64,000 nucleotides of DNA from DAHUYF01 sp035623985 (lineage in GTDB: Bacteria > Pseudomonadota > Alphaproteobacteria > ATCC43930 > CGMCC-115725). The notes under the pieces are model-generated. The model saw nothing but the letters and a program-made list of their open reading frames with translations. It did no database searches and was not told where the DNA came from. A program made the position numbers and the translations under genes. The stretch spans positions 1 through 64,000 of the forward strand of contig DASPSJ010000052.1 in the NCBI GenBank assembly GCA_035623985.1, given 5' to 3'. Below are positions 25,928 to 34,153 of this stretch, in pieces. How positions within the stretch are numbered: position 1 is the first letter of the stretch; each line of letters opens with the position of its first letter.

Positions 25928-27085
25928 TCACTCCTCAATCCCCAGCTCCTCCAGCAGCTTGGCGCGGTCGGCGTCGAGGGCGGGGGCGGGGGAGCGGGTC
26001 GGCGGATCGGGAAGGCCGGAGAATTTCAGCGGATTGCCGGCAAGCGTGAGCGTGCCGGCGACGGGATCCTCCATCGTCACCAGCATGTTGCGCGCGGCGA
26101 CCTGCGGATGGGCGAGCGCCTCGGCCACGGTGTTGATGGGGCCGCAGGGGACGTCGGCGCGTCCGATGATCTCGATCCAGGCGGCGGTGGGCCGCTTGCC
26201 GAGCTCCGCCTCGATCTCGGCCTTGAGCCTCGCCTGGTTGCGGCAGCGCAGATCGTTGGTCTTGTACGCCGCCGCCGCGGCGAGGTCGGGGCGGCCGAGC
26301 GCCTGGCAGAGCTTGCGAAAGATCGCGTCATTGCCGGCGGCGATGATCATCCAGCCGTCGGCGGTGGCGAAGGCCTCGAAAGGCGTGATCGAAGGGTGGC
26401 GCGCGCCCAATGGCCCCGGCACCTCGGCGGTCACGGTGTAGCGCATGATCGCGTTCTCGAGCAGCGCGAGCTGGCAGTCGAACATGGCAATGTCGACTTT
26501 GGTCGCCTCGCCGGTCTTCTCGCGATGGAGGAGGGCGGCGTTGACCGCGACGGCGGCATAGAGCCCGACGCCGATGTCGCCGATCGACATGCCGATGCGC
26601 ACCGGCGGCTGGCCGGGATGGCCGGTGATGCTCATGATCCCGCCGAGGCCCTGCACCACCATGTCGTAGACCGGGCGATCGGCGTAAGGCCCGGTATGGC
26701 CGAAGCCGGAGGCCGAGGCATAGATCAGCCGCGGATAGCGCGGGTGCAGGCTCTCCCAGCCATAGCCCAGCTTCTCCATCGTGCCGGGGCGGAAATTCTC
26801 GAGCACGACGTCGCCCTTGCCGAGCAGCGCCTCGAAGATGCGCCGGTCGCCGGCGGCCTTGAGGTCGAGCGCGATCGATTCCTTGCCGCGGTTGATCGAG
26901 GCGAAATAGGCCGAGCGGCCCTTGACGAAGGGGCCGTATTCGCGCGCGTCGTCGCCCTTGCCGGGCTGCTCGACCTTGATGACGCGGGCGCCAAGCTCGG
27001 CCATGAGAAAGCTGCAATAGGGTCCCGCGAGAATGCGCGAGAGATCGATGACGGTGATGCCGGCGAGCGGCCCCGAAGCGGCCAT
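25928..27085 (-). CDS. CaiB/BaiF (class III) CoA-transferase
   Basis: The 385-residue protein has the class III fold signatures: GITVIDLSRILAGPYCSFLM (9-28), LGARVIKVEQPGKGD (31-45), FASINRGKESIALDL and the catalytic aspartate D170 in GMSIGDIGVGLYAAVAV, equivalent to D169 of formyl-CoA transferase. It moves CoA between carboxylic acids such as formate/oxalate, carnitine or succinate/hydroxyacids; the acceptor is not evident. Length matches the family (about 390). It stands alone between the accessory DHH pair and an acetyltransferase gene in the same orientation. Confidence 0.94.
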   Translation of the reverse strand: MAASGPLAGITVIDLSRILAGPYCSFLMAELGARVIKVEQPGKGDDAREYGPFVKGRSAYFASINRGKESIALDLKAAGDRRIFEALLGKGDVVLENFRPGTMEKLGYGWESLHPRYPRLIYASASGFGHTGPYADRPVYDMVVQGLGGIMSITGHPGQPPVRIGMSIGDIGVGLYAAVAVNAALLHREKTGEATKVDIAMFDCQLALLENAIMRYTVTAEVPGPLGARHPSITPFEAFATADGWMIIAAGNDAIFRKLCQALGRPDLAAAAAYKTNDLRCRNQARLKAEIEAELGKRPTAAWIEIIGRADVPCGPINTVAEALAHPQVAARNMLVTMEDPVAGTLTLAGNPLKFSGLPDPPTRSPAPALDADRAKLLEELGIEE

Positions 27086-27157
27086 TGCTGGTGTGCCTTG
27101 CGGTGATTGACACCGGCTCTTAGCGCAGGCCCACCGGCGCGTCCATCGCCCGGCGCC

Positions 27158-27619
27158 TCACGAACGCGGCGCCAGATCCATCTGATAGGTGATCCATCCC
27201 GTCCGCGTTGCGAGCCGGTCATAGACACCCCGCGCGCGGTAGTTGTCGTCGCCGGTGAGCCAGCGGATGAGCGTCCAGCCGCGCTCGCGCGCAAGCGCCG
27301 CCATCGCCGCGATGAGCCGGTCGGCGACGCGCCGGCCGCGCAGTTGCGGGTCGACGAAGAGATCGTCGAGGAAGCCCGCGGTGGTGCCGGTCAAGGGGCG
27401 CGGCATCGGGCGGAAATGCGCAAGGCCGACGACGCGGCCGCCGCCGGTGCGGGCGAGCAGCGCCTCGAGATCGTGCGCGGGGTCGAGCAGCCAGCCCCAC
27501 ACCGTGCCGGCGATCGCGTCGGTCATCGGCATCCTGTAGAAGCGGGCGTAGCCCTCATAGAGACCGCGCCATTGGGCGTAATCGCGCGGCTCTGGCGGTC
27601 CGATGCCGATCTCTTCCAT
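27158..27619 (-). CDS. GNAT-family N-acetyltransferase
   Basis: The 153-residue protein has the GNAT core: motif D-like strand GGRVVGLAHFRPMPRP, the acetyl-CoA pyrophosphate loop in DDLFVDPQLRGRRVADRLIA (R/Q-x-x-G-x-x A form QLRGRRVADRL) and the C-terminal NYRARGVYDRLATRTGWI. It acetylates a small molecule or protein N-terminus; the substrate is unknown. It is divergent from the hydrolase gene at 27673, 53 bases apart. Confidence 0.9.
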   Translation of the reverse strand: MEEIGIGPPEPRDYAQWRGLYEGYARFYRMPMTDAIAGTVWGWLLDPAHDLEALLARTGGGRVVGLAHFRPMPRPLTGTTAGFLDDLFVDPQLRGRRVADRLIAAMAALARERGWTLIRWLTGDDNYRARGVYDRLATRTGWITYQMDLAPRS

Positions 27620-27672
27620 GGCGGGCTTGATCCCCCGGGCGGGCTGGGCGATGGTCGGCGAGCTAACACGGG

Positions 27673-28530
27673 ATGGCGCTCATGTCCATGATCCCCCGCA
27701 GTCTCGCCTGCCTCGGCCCGCACGGCTTCCATCGCCTCGCCTATTGGGAATGGCCGGGCCCCCAGGGCGCGCCCACCGTGCTGTGCGTGCACGGGCTCAC
27801 CCGCAACGGCCGCGATTTCGACGCGCTCGCCGCCGCGCTCTCGGCCGAGCGCCGCGTCGTCTGCCCCGATTTTCCCGGCCGCGGGCAGAGCGAGTGGCTG
27901 AGCCATCCCGGCGATTACGGCTATCCGCTCTACCTCGCCGACATGGCGGCGCTGATCGCGCGCCTCGACGTCGACGGCCTCGACTGGGTCGGAACCTCGA
28001 TGGGCGGGCTCGTCGGCATGATGCTGGCGGCGCAAAAGGGGACGCCGATCCGGCGGCTCCTGGTGAACGACGTGGGCCCGCTCATCGCCAAGGAGGGGAT
28101 TGCGCGCATCGCCACCTATGTCGGGCGCGACCCGAGCTTCGCCGACGCGGCGGCGCTCGAGGCGGCGCTGCGCGAGATCGCCGCGAGCTTCGGCCCCTTG
28201 AGCGACGCGCAATGGCGCCATCTCGCCACCATCAGCACGCGGCAGAAGCCCGATGGCAGCCTCGGCTTCGCCTATGACCCGCATATCGGAGACGCCTTCC
28301 GCGAGGCGCCGGCCGAGGACGTCGATCTCTGGCCCGCATGGGATGCGATCACTTGCCCGACGCTGGTGCTGCGCGGCGCGCAATCCGACCTGCTGCGCCC
28401 GGACGATGCCCAGGCGATGACGCAGCGCGGCCCCAAGGCGCGGCTGGTGGAATTTCCCGGCATCGGCCACGCGCCGACGCTGATGGCCGAGGACCAGATC
28501 GCGGTGGTGCGCGGTTTCCTCAACGGTTGA
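27673..28530 (+). CDS. Alpha/beta hydrolase
   Basis: The 285-residue protein has the alpha/beta hydrolase landmarks: oxyanion HG motif in VLCVHGLTRNGRDFDALAAA, the nucleophile elbow GTSMGGLVGMML (Ser near residue 114), the acid in LVLRGAQSDLLRPDDA and the histidine in PGIGHAPTLMAEDQ. Length and the DLWPAWDAI cap segment match the esterase/haloperoxidase-like group. The substrate is unknown. The next gene is preceded by its own promoter, so this is likely a single-gene transcript. Confidence 0.9.
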   Translation: MALMSMIPRSLACLGPHGFHRLAYWEWPGPQGAPTVLCVHGLTRNGRDFDALAAALSAERRVVCPDFPGRGQSEWLSHPGDYGYPLYLADMAALIARLDVDGLDWVGTSMGGLVGMMLAAQKGTPIRRLLVNDVGPLIAKEGIARIATYVGRDPSFADAAALEAALREIAASFGPLSDAQWRHLATISTRQKPDGSLGFAYDPHIGDAFREAPAEDVDLWPAWDAITCPTLVLRGAQSDLLRPDDAQAMTQRGPKARLVEFPGIGHAPTLMAEDQIAVVRGFLNG

Positions 28531-28573
28531 GTGGCGCCCAGCCAGGTTCTCACAGCCGTGGCGTGATTTTTTA

Positions 28574-28602
28574 TTGCCACCCACAACCTTCGCGTCTATA
28601 GT
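28574..28602 (+). promoter_or_regulatory. Sigma-70 promoter of the CHASE2 operon
   Basis: TTGCCA (28574-28579), a 17-base spacer and TATAGT (28597-28602) match the housekeeping consensus closely in an otherwise GC-rich region. Transcription would start near 28609, leaving a leader of about 133 bases before the GTG at 28742. The leader holds an 8-base perfect inverted repeat at 28688-28707. Confidence 0.6.
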
Positions 28603-28687
28603 TTAAAGTGTACCGGGCAAAGCGTGCGCCCGGCGCCAAGAAACTCATTGATGGGAACGAAACAACCGGTCCGGTGGGACGGGCAGC

Positions 28688-28707
28688 AGCGCTTTGTCCA
28701 AAGCGCT
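28688..28707 (+). repeat. Inverted repeat in the CHASE2 leader
   Basis: AGCGCTTT (28688-28695) and AAAGCGCT (28700-28707) are perfect reverse complements around GTCC. In the mRNA this makes a hairpin 34 bases upstream of the start codon; in DNA it could be an operator. Confidence 0.5.
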
Positions 28708-28741
28708 ACGTCCGCGCAGCGTCTTGTGGGAGGCACAGGCG

Positions 28742-30289
28742 GTGGGCGATCGCAAGCGGTATTGGCCCAGCTTTGGGCGGACGTTCGTCATCTTGGGCCT
28801 CTCCTGGCTCGCCATCCTCTGGCTCGATCCCCTCGGCTTCATCACCGATGCGCGGCTCAAGAGCCAGGAAATCGTCGCCAAACTCACCGCCCCTTTTTAT
28901 GGCTACAAGTCGCAGGCGTATGGGCAGAGCAAGATCGCAGTGGTGTTGATCACCGACAAGACGCTCGAGGCGGAGGACGAGACCTTTCCTCTGCCGCTGG
29001 TGAAGCATCGCCATTACCTCGAGAAAATCGTCGAGCAGGCTCCCGCAGCGGTGTTCGTCGACCTCGCCTTCCTCGGCGAGCGATACGGCGAGAAGCTGTC
29101 GGATCTGACGGAGCCTTTTGCGAACAGCAACATCCCCTTCTTCTTTGCCGGAGGCGGGCCGGACGAGAAGATGCCACTGGAACTCAAGAGTCACTGGGCG
29201 ATCACCGCCTGGGAGGCGCCCGAGGGCCAGTACCCGCTGTTCGAAGCGGAAGATCAGCGGCGCCCCACCGCGGCGATGGCGCTCTATCAAAGTCTCTGCA
29301 AAAGCGAAGCGGGTTGCTGGGATCGCCGGACGCGCAAGCATTTTTACGATCAGTTCTATGACAATCTGGTCGTGCAATGGGGCGCCGTGCCGGCGCCGCA
29401 GCAATTCTACGTGTCCAGCGTCCCGACAGAATGCCACCTGAGGGGCGCGGAAAAGGGCGCGGTCGGATGGATGAGCCGGTTTCTAGAGGCGCTCTACCTG
29501 GCGGCGGACGCGATCGTCCCGGGCCTGGAACTCGATCGGCGGCAACCCTGCTTCTATGCGTTGACCATAAAAGCCGAGACACTCGATCACTGGAATGACA
29601 CCGGAGACCTGCGGGAGCTGTTGAACGGGCGGGTCGTGCTCTATGGCGCGAACGTTGCTGGCGTGCCCGATCTGACCTATTCGACCGTGCACGGCAAGGT
29701 GCCAAGCGTGTTCATGCACGCCATGGCGCTCGACAACCTATTGACCTACGGATCACACTACTATCACGAGCCCCGCGCTTGGCAGCCGACCCTTCTCGAT
29801 CTCGTCTTCGGGCTCATCTTGATCCTGATCCAGAGCTTTATCGGAGGCGACGCGCCCAAGGGCCGTCGCGCCGACGAGACCAACGAGGTGTCGCGCGATG
29901 GTTTTCCTCCGGTAGTCCTGTTGGTCGTGCTCTGGGAGAGAGGTCGCACCGACACGGCCGTACTCTCCAGATTGATCACCGTGCTATCCAAATCGATCAC
30001 CGTACTCTTCAGATTAATCACCGCACTCTCCAGATCCATCAAGGTGTCGATCGATGTGATGAGAAGGTTTTTTCATCTGGTGATCCTAGCTGTGGTGCTC
30101 TTGGATTTCGCGCTCAACCAGATCTGGCTGCATTGGGCCGTCAAAAACTGGCTGGGCTCGGTCATCTTCATCGAGCTGGGGCACGTCGTGGCAGAACGCT
30201 TCCTCCCGCTCCATGCGAAGCAAGGCGAGACCAAGCCGCACTCTCATGAGCCGCGAAAAAACCAGTCAACTTCGGAGGCAAGGCCATGA
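28742..30289 (+). CDS. CHASE2-domain membrane sensor without output domain
   Basis: The start was placed at the GTG at 28742 because GGAGG lies 8 bases upstream; the 515-residue product then begins VGDRKRYWPSFG. After one membrane helix (about residues 12-32) comes an extracytoplasmic CHASE2 domain of about 300 residues (VVLITDKTLEAEDETFPLPL, VFVDLAFLGERY, LNGRVVLYGANVAGVPDLTY, VPSVFMHAMALDNLL). Membrane helices follow near 345-365, 390-405, 440-465 and 470-490. CHASE2 normally sits on kinases, cyclases or adenylate-type enzymes, but no output domain is present here, so signalling must pass through partners. A 4 x 7-residue repeat lies between the last helices. The secreted protein and M48 lipoprotein genes follow immediately. 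Confidence 0.78.
   Translation: MGDRKRYWPSFGRTFVILGLSWLAILWLDPLGFITDARLKSQEIVAKLTAPFYGYKSQAYGQSKIAVVLITDKTLEAEDETFPLPLVKHRHYLEKIVEQAPAAVFVDLAFLGERYGEKLSDLTEPFANSNIPFFFAGGGPDEKMPLELKSHWAITAWEAPEGQYPLFEAEDQRRPTAAMALYQSLCKSEAGCWDRRTRKHFYDQFYDNLVVQWGAVPAPQQFYVSSVPTECHLRGAEKGAVGWMSRFLEALYLAADAIVPGLELDRRQPCFYALTIKAETLDHWNDTGDLRELLNGRVVLYGANVAGVPDLTYSTVHGKVPSVFMHAMALDNLLTYGSHYYHEPRAWQPTLLDLVFGLILILIQSFIGGDAPKGRRADETNEVSRDGFPPVVLLVVLWERGRTDTAVLSRLITVLSKSITVLFRLITALSRSIKVSIDVMRRFFHLVILAVVLLDFALNQIWLHWAVKNWLGSVIFIELGHVVAERFLPLHAKQGETKPHSHEPRKNQSTSEARP
29963..30046 (+). repeat. Four tandem 21-base units inside the CHASE2 gene
   Basis: Units at 29963, 29984, 30005 and 30026 encode LSRLITV, LSKSITV, LFRLITA and LSRSIKV. 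The repeat is in frame and keeps a hydrophobic/basic heptad, so it would form an amphipathic helix in the cytoplasmic loop. Such exact-length units can change copy number by slippage. Confidence 0.8.
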
Positions 30290-30696
30290 AACATCCTGGA
30301 TACGTCGCATCCGTCGTCGCGCTCCTCGTCCTGGCTGAACCGGCCGCGCTCGATGCCGCCGGCACCGACAATCCGGCAAAGCCGATCGGGCAAGTGCTGG
30401 GGGTGCGCGGCGGCCTCACCGAGTTGCCCATCTTTAGCTGCACCGACGGCAACGCCAAACCCGGGGCAACGGTGCGCGCCGAGCTTTTGTCCAATGCCGA
30501 CATCCTGACGGAGGAGAACAAAGGCATGCTCAAGGTGAAAGTGGGATCGGAAGGACAACCGATCTGCCTCGATCGGCGCCAATTGGTCACGACGCTGCAT
30601 CGCAGCGACGCCAAGGTTTGTGATCCCGTCACGAGCGTGGCGCCGGGATCGAAGGATCTGCGCTCGCAGGGCCTCGGCAACAGCGGATGCCGCTGA
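30286..30696 (+). CDS. Small secreted protein, unknown function
   Basis: The 136-residue product begins with a signal peptide (MKHPGYVASVVALLVLAEPA, cleavage near residue 25) and continues as a small beta-rich domain (IGQVLGVRGGLTELPIFSC, MLKVKVGSEGQPICLDRRQL) with four cysteines (in FSCTDG, ICLDR, KVCDP, SGCR) that could form two disulfides in the periplasm. The size and strand pattern suggest an SH3-like fold, but this is a guess. It overlaps the CHASE2 stop by four bases and the M48 start by one base, so it is part of the same operon. Confidence 0.72.
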   Translation: MKHPGYVASVVALLVLAEPAALDAAGTDNPAKPIGQVLGVRGGLTELPIFSCTDGNAKPGATVRAELLSNADILTEENKGMLKVKVGSEGQPICLDRRQLVTTLHRSDAKVCDPVTSVAPGSKDLRSQGLGNSGCR

Positions 30697-32195
30697 TGAG
30701 CGCCCGTCTCTCGCCGCGCGCCGCCGCCCTGCTGGCGGCGCTCGCGCTCGCCGGCTGCTCCACGGTCGGCGCCGCGGTCGACACCGTGACCGGCGCCGGC
30801 TCGCATGTCCCCGACAAGGGCAAGATGATCGATTCGCTCGGCCAGAAGCCCGAGCAGGTGCCACCTACCGCGGCGATAGGCCCGGATTCCACCTACGCGC
30901 TGGCGCGCAGCCACCTCATCAGCGGCGCGGGATTCATGCACGTCCCGGAGCTCGAAGCCTATGTCGGCGACGTGATGCGCCGGCTCCAGGCGCAGCTCCC
31001 GACGCCAAGCCCGCCGGTGAGGGTGTTCCTGTCGCCGATACGCTCGTTCGAGGCCGAGGGCTGTGCCGAGGGCGGCATCGTCATCACGCTGGGGACGCTC
31101 TCGGCGCTGCGCTCGAGCGACGAGCTGGCCTTCATCCTTGCGCATGAGCTGTCGCACATTTATCTTGGCCATCAACGCAGCCGCGGCCAGCTCAATGATC
31201 TCACCCGCAAAGCCGCGATGCTGACGAACGTCGCGCTCAACGTCGAGAGCGCGTTCAGCGGCAAGCAGGACATGAAGGCGATGATCGCAAACCAGGTGGC
31301 GCTGCTGGTCGCCGACGACGCGCTGTTCCCGGCCTGGAGCCGGGCGCAGGAGCAGGCGGCCGATGCGCTGGCGCTCGATCTCATGCAACGCGCCGGCTAT
31401 TCCAATCTCGGCGCCACCAACGTCATGGAGATCCTGCAGTCCGAGGACGAAAAACGGGCGGCGGCGAGAGCCAAGGCGGAAGCCGAGGCCAAGCAGGCGC
31501 AGGACGAGAAAATAAAGCAGTCGCTGCAATCGGGCAAAAGCGACGCGCTGAGCGATGCGCTCGGCAATGCCTTGAAGCAGGGGCTCGCCTCGACGCTGAG
31601 CGACGTCAAGGACACGCATGGCAGCGCCGCCGGCCGCGCCGATCTCGTCGTCGCCTATCTCCACCGCGAATATCCCGGCCTGCCCACGGATGCGAAGGAG
31701 GCGGACTGGAGCCGCACGCTTGCCCAACGCGATACGGCGCGGCGACTCACGAGCTATCGCAAGATCGGCGAAGCCGTCGAGATGCTTCTGACCCAGCGCC
31801 CGAAGGAGGCGGCACCGGTGCTGCGCGACGCGACCATCACCGAGCTCAAGGGCGATCCCTACCTCGCCCTTGCCGAGTTCATGGAGCTGTCGGCGAACCA
31901 TCGCGACGAGGAGGGGAGGCGGCTGCTGCGGCAGAGTATCGAGCGCGAGGACGCGCCGATGGTGAATTTCACATCGCTGGCGCAGAGCGAGAAGTCGAGC
32001 AAGCATCTTCCCGAGGCGATCCGGGTGATCGAGACGGCAAAGACGCGCTTCCAAGATCCCAGCGCGCTCTATCCCGTCGCCATCGCCTATTACAAAGAGG
32101 CGGGCCGCGCGAGCGACGTCGCGCAAGTGCAGACGCGCTGCCAGCTCACCGGCGATCCCGGGCTCACCGAGCAATGCAAGGCCGCCGCAAAGTAG
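30696..32195 (+). CDS. M48-family metalloprotease lipoprotein
   Basis: The 499-residue protein starts at the ATG overlapping the previous stop (TGATG); an in-frame ATG three codons upstream is also possible. It has a lipoprotein signal with lipobox LALAGC (C21), a peptidase M48 domain with HELSHIYLGH (zinc ligands H150, H154) and the third ligand region EQEADALALDLM-like EQAADALALDLMQRAGY. A charged coiled coil (about 255-290) and a helical, TPR-like C-terminus (about 340-499) follow. It resembles BepA/LoiP-type outer-membrane quality-control proteases. Placement after a CHASE2 sensor suggests an envelope stress or signalling role. Confidence 0.88.
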   Translation: MSARLSPRAAALLAALALAGCSTVGAAVDTVTGAGSHVPDKGKMIDSLGQKPEQVPPTAAIGPDSTYALARSHLISGAGFMHVPELEAYVGDVMRRLQAQLPTPSPPVRVFLSPIRSFEAEGCAEGGIVITLGTLSALRSSDELAFILAHELSHIYLGHQRSRGQLNDLTRKAAMLTNVALNVESAFSGKQDMKAMIANQVALLVADDALFPAWSRAQEQAADALALDLMQRAGYSNLGATNVMEILQSEDEKRAAARAKAEAEAKQAQDEKIKQSLQSGKSDALSDALGNALKQGLASTLSDVKDTHGSAAGRADLVVAYLHREYPGLPTDAKEADWSRTLAQRDTARRLTSYRKIGEAVEMLLTQRPKEAAPVLRDATITELKGDPYLALAEFMELSANHRDEEGRRLLRQSIEREDAPMVNFTSLAQSEKSSKHLPEAIRVIETAKTRFQDPSALYPVAIAYYKEAGRASDVAQVQTRCQLTGDPGLTEQCKAAAK

Positions 32196-32240
32196 CAGGC
32201 CGCCGCCGGCAACGCCGATCCTGCGCCGGGGGCGCCGCGC

Positions 32241-33155
32241 CTGATTTCTGCTGACCCGGACCTCACCGGCTATCTCGCGCCCGAGGGCTTCGTCGAGGAT
32301 CTCCTCGCCGAGCTTGGTCCCGCGGCGAGCGCGGTCCATGGGCGGCTGGTGCTGGCGGCGGGGCCGCCGCGCGCGGCCGCGTGGGTCGCCAATCTCTGGC
32401 ACGCGCCGTGGCGCCTTGAGATCGCCTCGATCGCCGACGCCGCGCGCCAGCTCCGCGCGATCCAGCGCAACTGGGCGCTCTATGCCCACGGCCATCACCG
32501 CCGCGCCGCGCTCATCGCCGAGCGCCTGCCCAAGGTCTCGGCAAAGCCGCTCGCCTTCGGCGCGCCGGCGCCGGCGGCGCCGCTCGGCTCCTGGACGCTG
32601 CTCGACGCCGGAACGCTGCTCGCCAGCGCGCGCTGCTCGAGCCCCTTTCCCAACGGCGAGGTGCGCTTCGTCGAGGACCGCGCGGCGCCGCCGAGCCGCG
32701 CCTATTTGAAGCTCTGGGAGCTGTTCACGCTCCTCGGCGAGAAGCCCCGGCCGGGCGAGCTTTGCCTCGACCTCGGCAGCAGCCCCGGCGGCTGGAGCTG
32801 GGTGCTCCAGCGGCTGGGCGCGCGGGTCATCAGCGTCGACAAGGCGCCGCTCGACCCGCGCGTCGCCGCGCTCCCCGGCATCGAGCATCGGCGCCAAAGC
32901 GCCTTCGCCCTGGAGCCGACGAGCCTTGCGGGAATAGATTGGTTGTTCTCGGACGTTGTCTGCTATCCTCGTCGCCTGTTCGCGCTGGTGGAGCGCTGGC
33001 TGGCGGCGGGGACGTGCCGGCGCTTCGTCTGTACGATCAAGTTCCAGGGGCCGACCGACCATGAGACCACCCGCCGCTTCGCCGCCATTCCCGGCTCGCG
33101 CCTGTTGCATCTTCACCACAACAAGCACGAGCTGACATGGATACGGTTGAGCTGA
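32241..33155 (+). CDS. RlmM-like 2'-O-ribose RNA methyltransferase, non-standard start
   Basis: The 304-residue reading has an N-terminal substrate domain beginning TGYLAPEGFVEDLLAELG, typical of RlmM-type enzymes (YLA.EGFE..LL.EL), and a Rossmann methyltransferase with ELCLDLGSSPGGWSWVL (SAM motif I), VISVDKAPLDP, the conserved Asp in DWLFSDVVCYP, Lys in FVCTIKFQG and the C-terminal HNKHELTWI. No ATG, GTG or TTG lies in frame between the M48 stop (TAG at 32193-32195, same frame) and 32349. The conserved N-terminus therefore must start at CTG 32241 or ATT 32244. A GGGGGCG stretch lies upstream. The hydrolase gene overlaps its end by 19 bases. Confidence 0.8.
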   Translation: MISADPDLTGYLAPEGFVEDLLAELGPAASAVHGRLVLAAGPPRAAAWVANLWHAPWRLEIASIADAARQLRAIQRNWALYAHGHHRRAALIAERLPKVSAKPLAFGAPAPAAPLGSWTLLDAGTLLASARCSSPFPNGEVRFVEDRAAPPSRAYLKLWELFTLLGEKPRPGELCLDLGSSPGGWSWVLQRLGARVISVDKAPLDPRVAALPGIEHRRQSAFALEPTSLAGIDWLFSDVVCYPRRLFALVERWLAAGTCRRFVCTIKFQGPTDHETTRRFAAIPGSRLLHLHHNKHELTWIRLS

Positions 33156-34153
33156 GCCGCGCCACCTTGCGGCCGGCGCCGGACTTTCCCTCCTTCACGG
33201 CAAGGGCGCCGTGGTGGGGCGGCGACCTTCAGACGCTGCGCAGCTTCTTCATCCGCCGCTACGGCCGGCTCGATCCCTATCCCGTCGAGCGGCTGAGCCT
33301 GCCGATGAATGACGGCAGCGGCGACGCGCTGTCGGCGGTGCTAAACCGGCCGCTCCAGGCGATGGCGCGGCCGCTGGCGGTGCTGGTGCACGGGCTCACC
33401 GGCTGCGAGGAAAGCTTCTATCTGCTCAACACGGCGGCGCATCTCTTGAGCCTGGGCTTTCCCGTGCTGCGGCTCAATCTGCGCGGCGCCGGGCCGTCGC
33501 GGCCCTTCTGCCGCCTGCAATACCACGCCGGGCGCAGCGAGGATTTCGCCGCCGCGCTGGCGGCGCTGCCGAAGGCCCTCGCCGCCGCCGGCGTCGTCGC
33601 CATCGGCTATTCGCTCGGCGCCAACATGCTGCTCAAATATCTCGGCGAGCACGGCGCGGCGGCGGCGGTGCTGGCCGCGGTCGCGGTCTCGGCGCCGCTG
33701 GCGCTGGCCGAAACCTCGCGCCGGCTGATGCGCCGGCGCAACGCGCTCTATCAGACCTATCTGCTGACGGAGATGAAGCGCGAGGCGGTGGCGCCCGGCG
33801 CCGAGGTCAGCGCCCGCGAGCGCGCCGCCATCGCCGAGGCGCGCAGCATCTGGGACTTCGATAACGGCTTCAGCGCGCCGCGCAACGGCTTCGCCGGCGC
33901 CGAAGACTATTACGAGCGCAACGGCGCCGGCCGCTTTCTCGACGGCATCGCCGTCCCGACGCTGGTGATCCACGCGCTCGACGATCCCTGGATCCCGCCG
34001 ACCGCCTATCTCGCCCATGACTGGCGGCGCAACCGGAACCTGATGCCGCTGCTGCCGCGGCGCGGCGGCCATGTGGGCTTCCAGGGCCGCGGCCACCGCC
34101 TCGCCTGGCACGACCGCTGCATCGAGCGGTTTTTGGGAGAGATAAAGATATAA
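33137..34153 (+). CDS. YheT/EMB8-type alpha/beta hydrolase
   Basis: The 338-residue protein has the YheT-family layout: APWWGGDLQTLRSFF near the N-terminus (family form P.wl.ggh.QT), oxyanion VLVHGLTGCEES, LRLNLRGAGPS, nucleophile elbow GYSLGANMLLKYLG, the acid in VIHALDDPWIPP and the histidine in RRGGHVGFQG. Members hydrolyse short esters; the physiological role is unclear. The gene overlaps the methyltransferase end by 19 bases, so it is in the same transcript. An array of short repeats follows its stop. Confidence 0.93.
   Translation: MDTVELSRATLRPAPDFPSFTARAPWWGGDLQTLRSFFIRRYGRLDPYPVERLSLPMNDGSGDALSAVLNRPLQAMARPLAVLVHGLTGCEESFYLLNTAAHLLSLGFPVLRLNLRGAGPSRPFCRLQYHAGRSEDFAAALAALPKALAAAGVVAIGYSLGANMLLKYLGEHGAAAAVLAAVAVSAPLALAETSRRLMRRRNALYQTYLLTEMKREAVAPGAEVSARERAAIAEARSIWDFDNGFSAPRNGFAGAEDYYERNGAGRFLDGIAVPTLVIHALDDPWIPPTAYLAHDWRRNRNLMPLLPRRGGHVGFQGRGHRLAWHDRCIERFLGEIKI

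Noticed and set aside
29963..30046. Tandem repeats considered as a CRISPR array
   Set aside because: The units are contiguous without unique spacers and lie in frame within a coding sequence.
30168..33128. A 986-codon open frame on the minus strand
   Set aside because: It lies opposite the secreted-protein, M48 and methyltransferase genes, has low-complexity Arg/Ala/Gly composition and no family features; long antisense frames are expected at this GC content.
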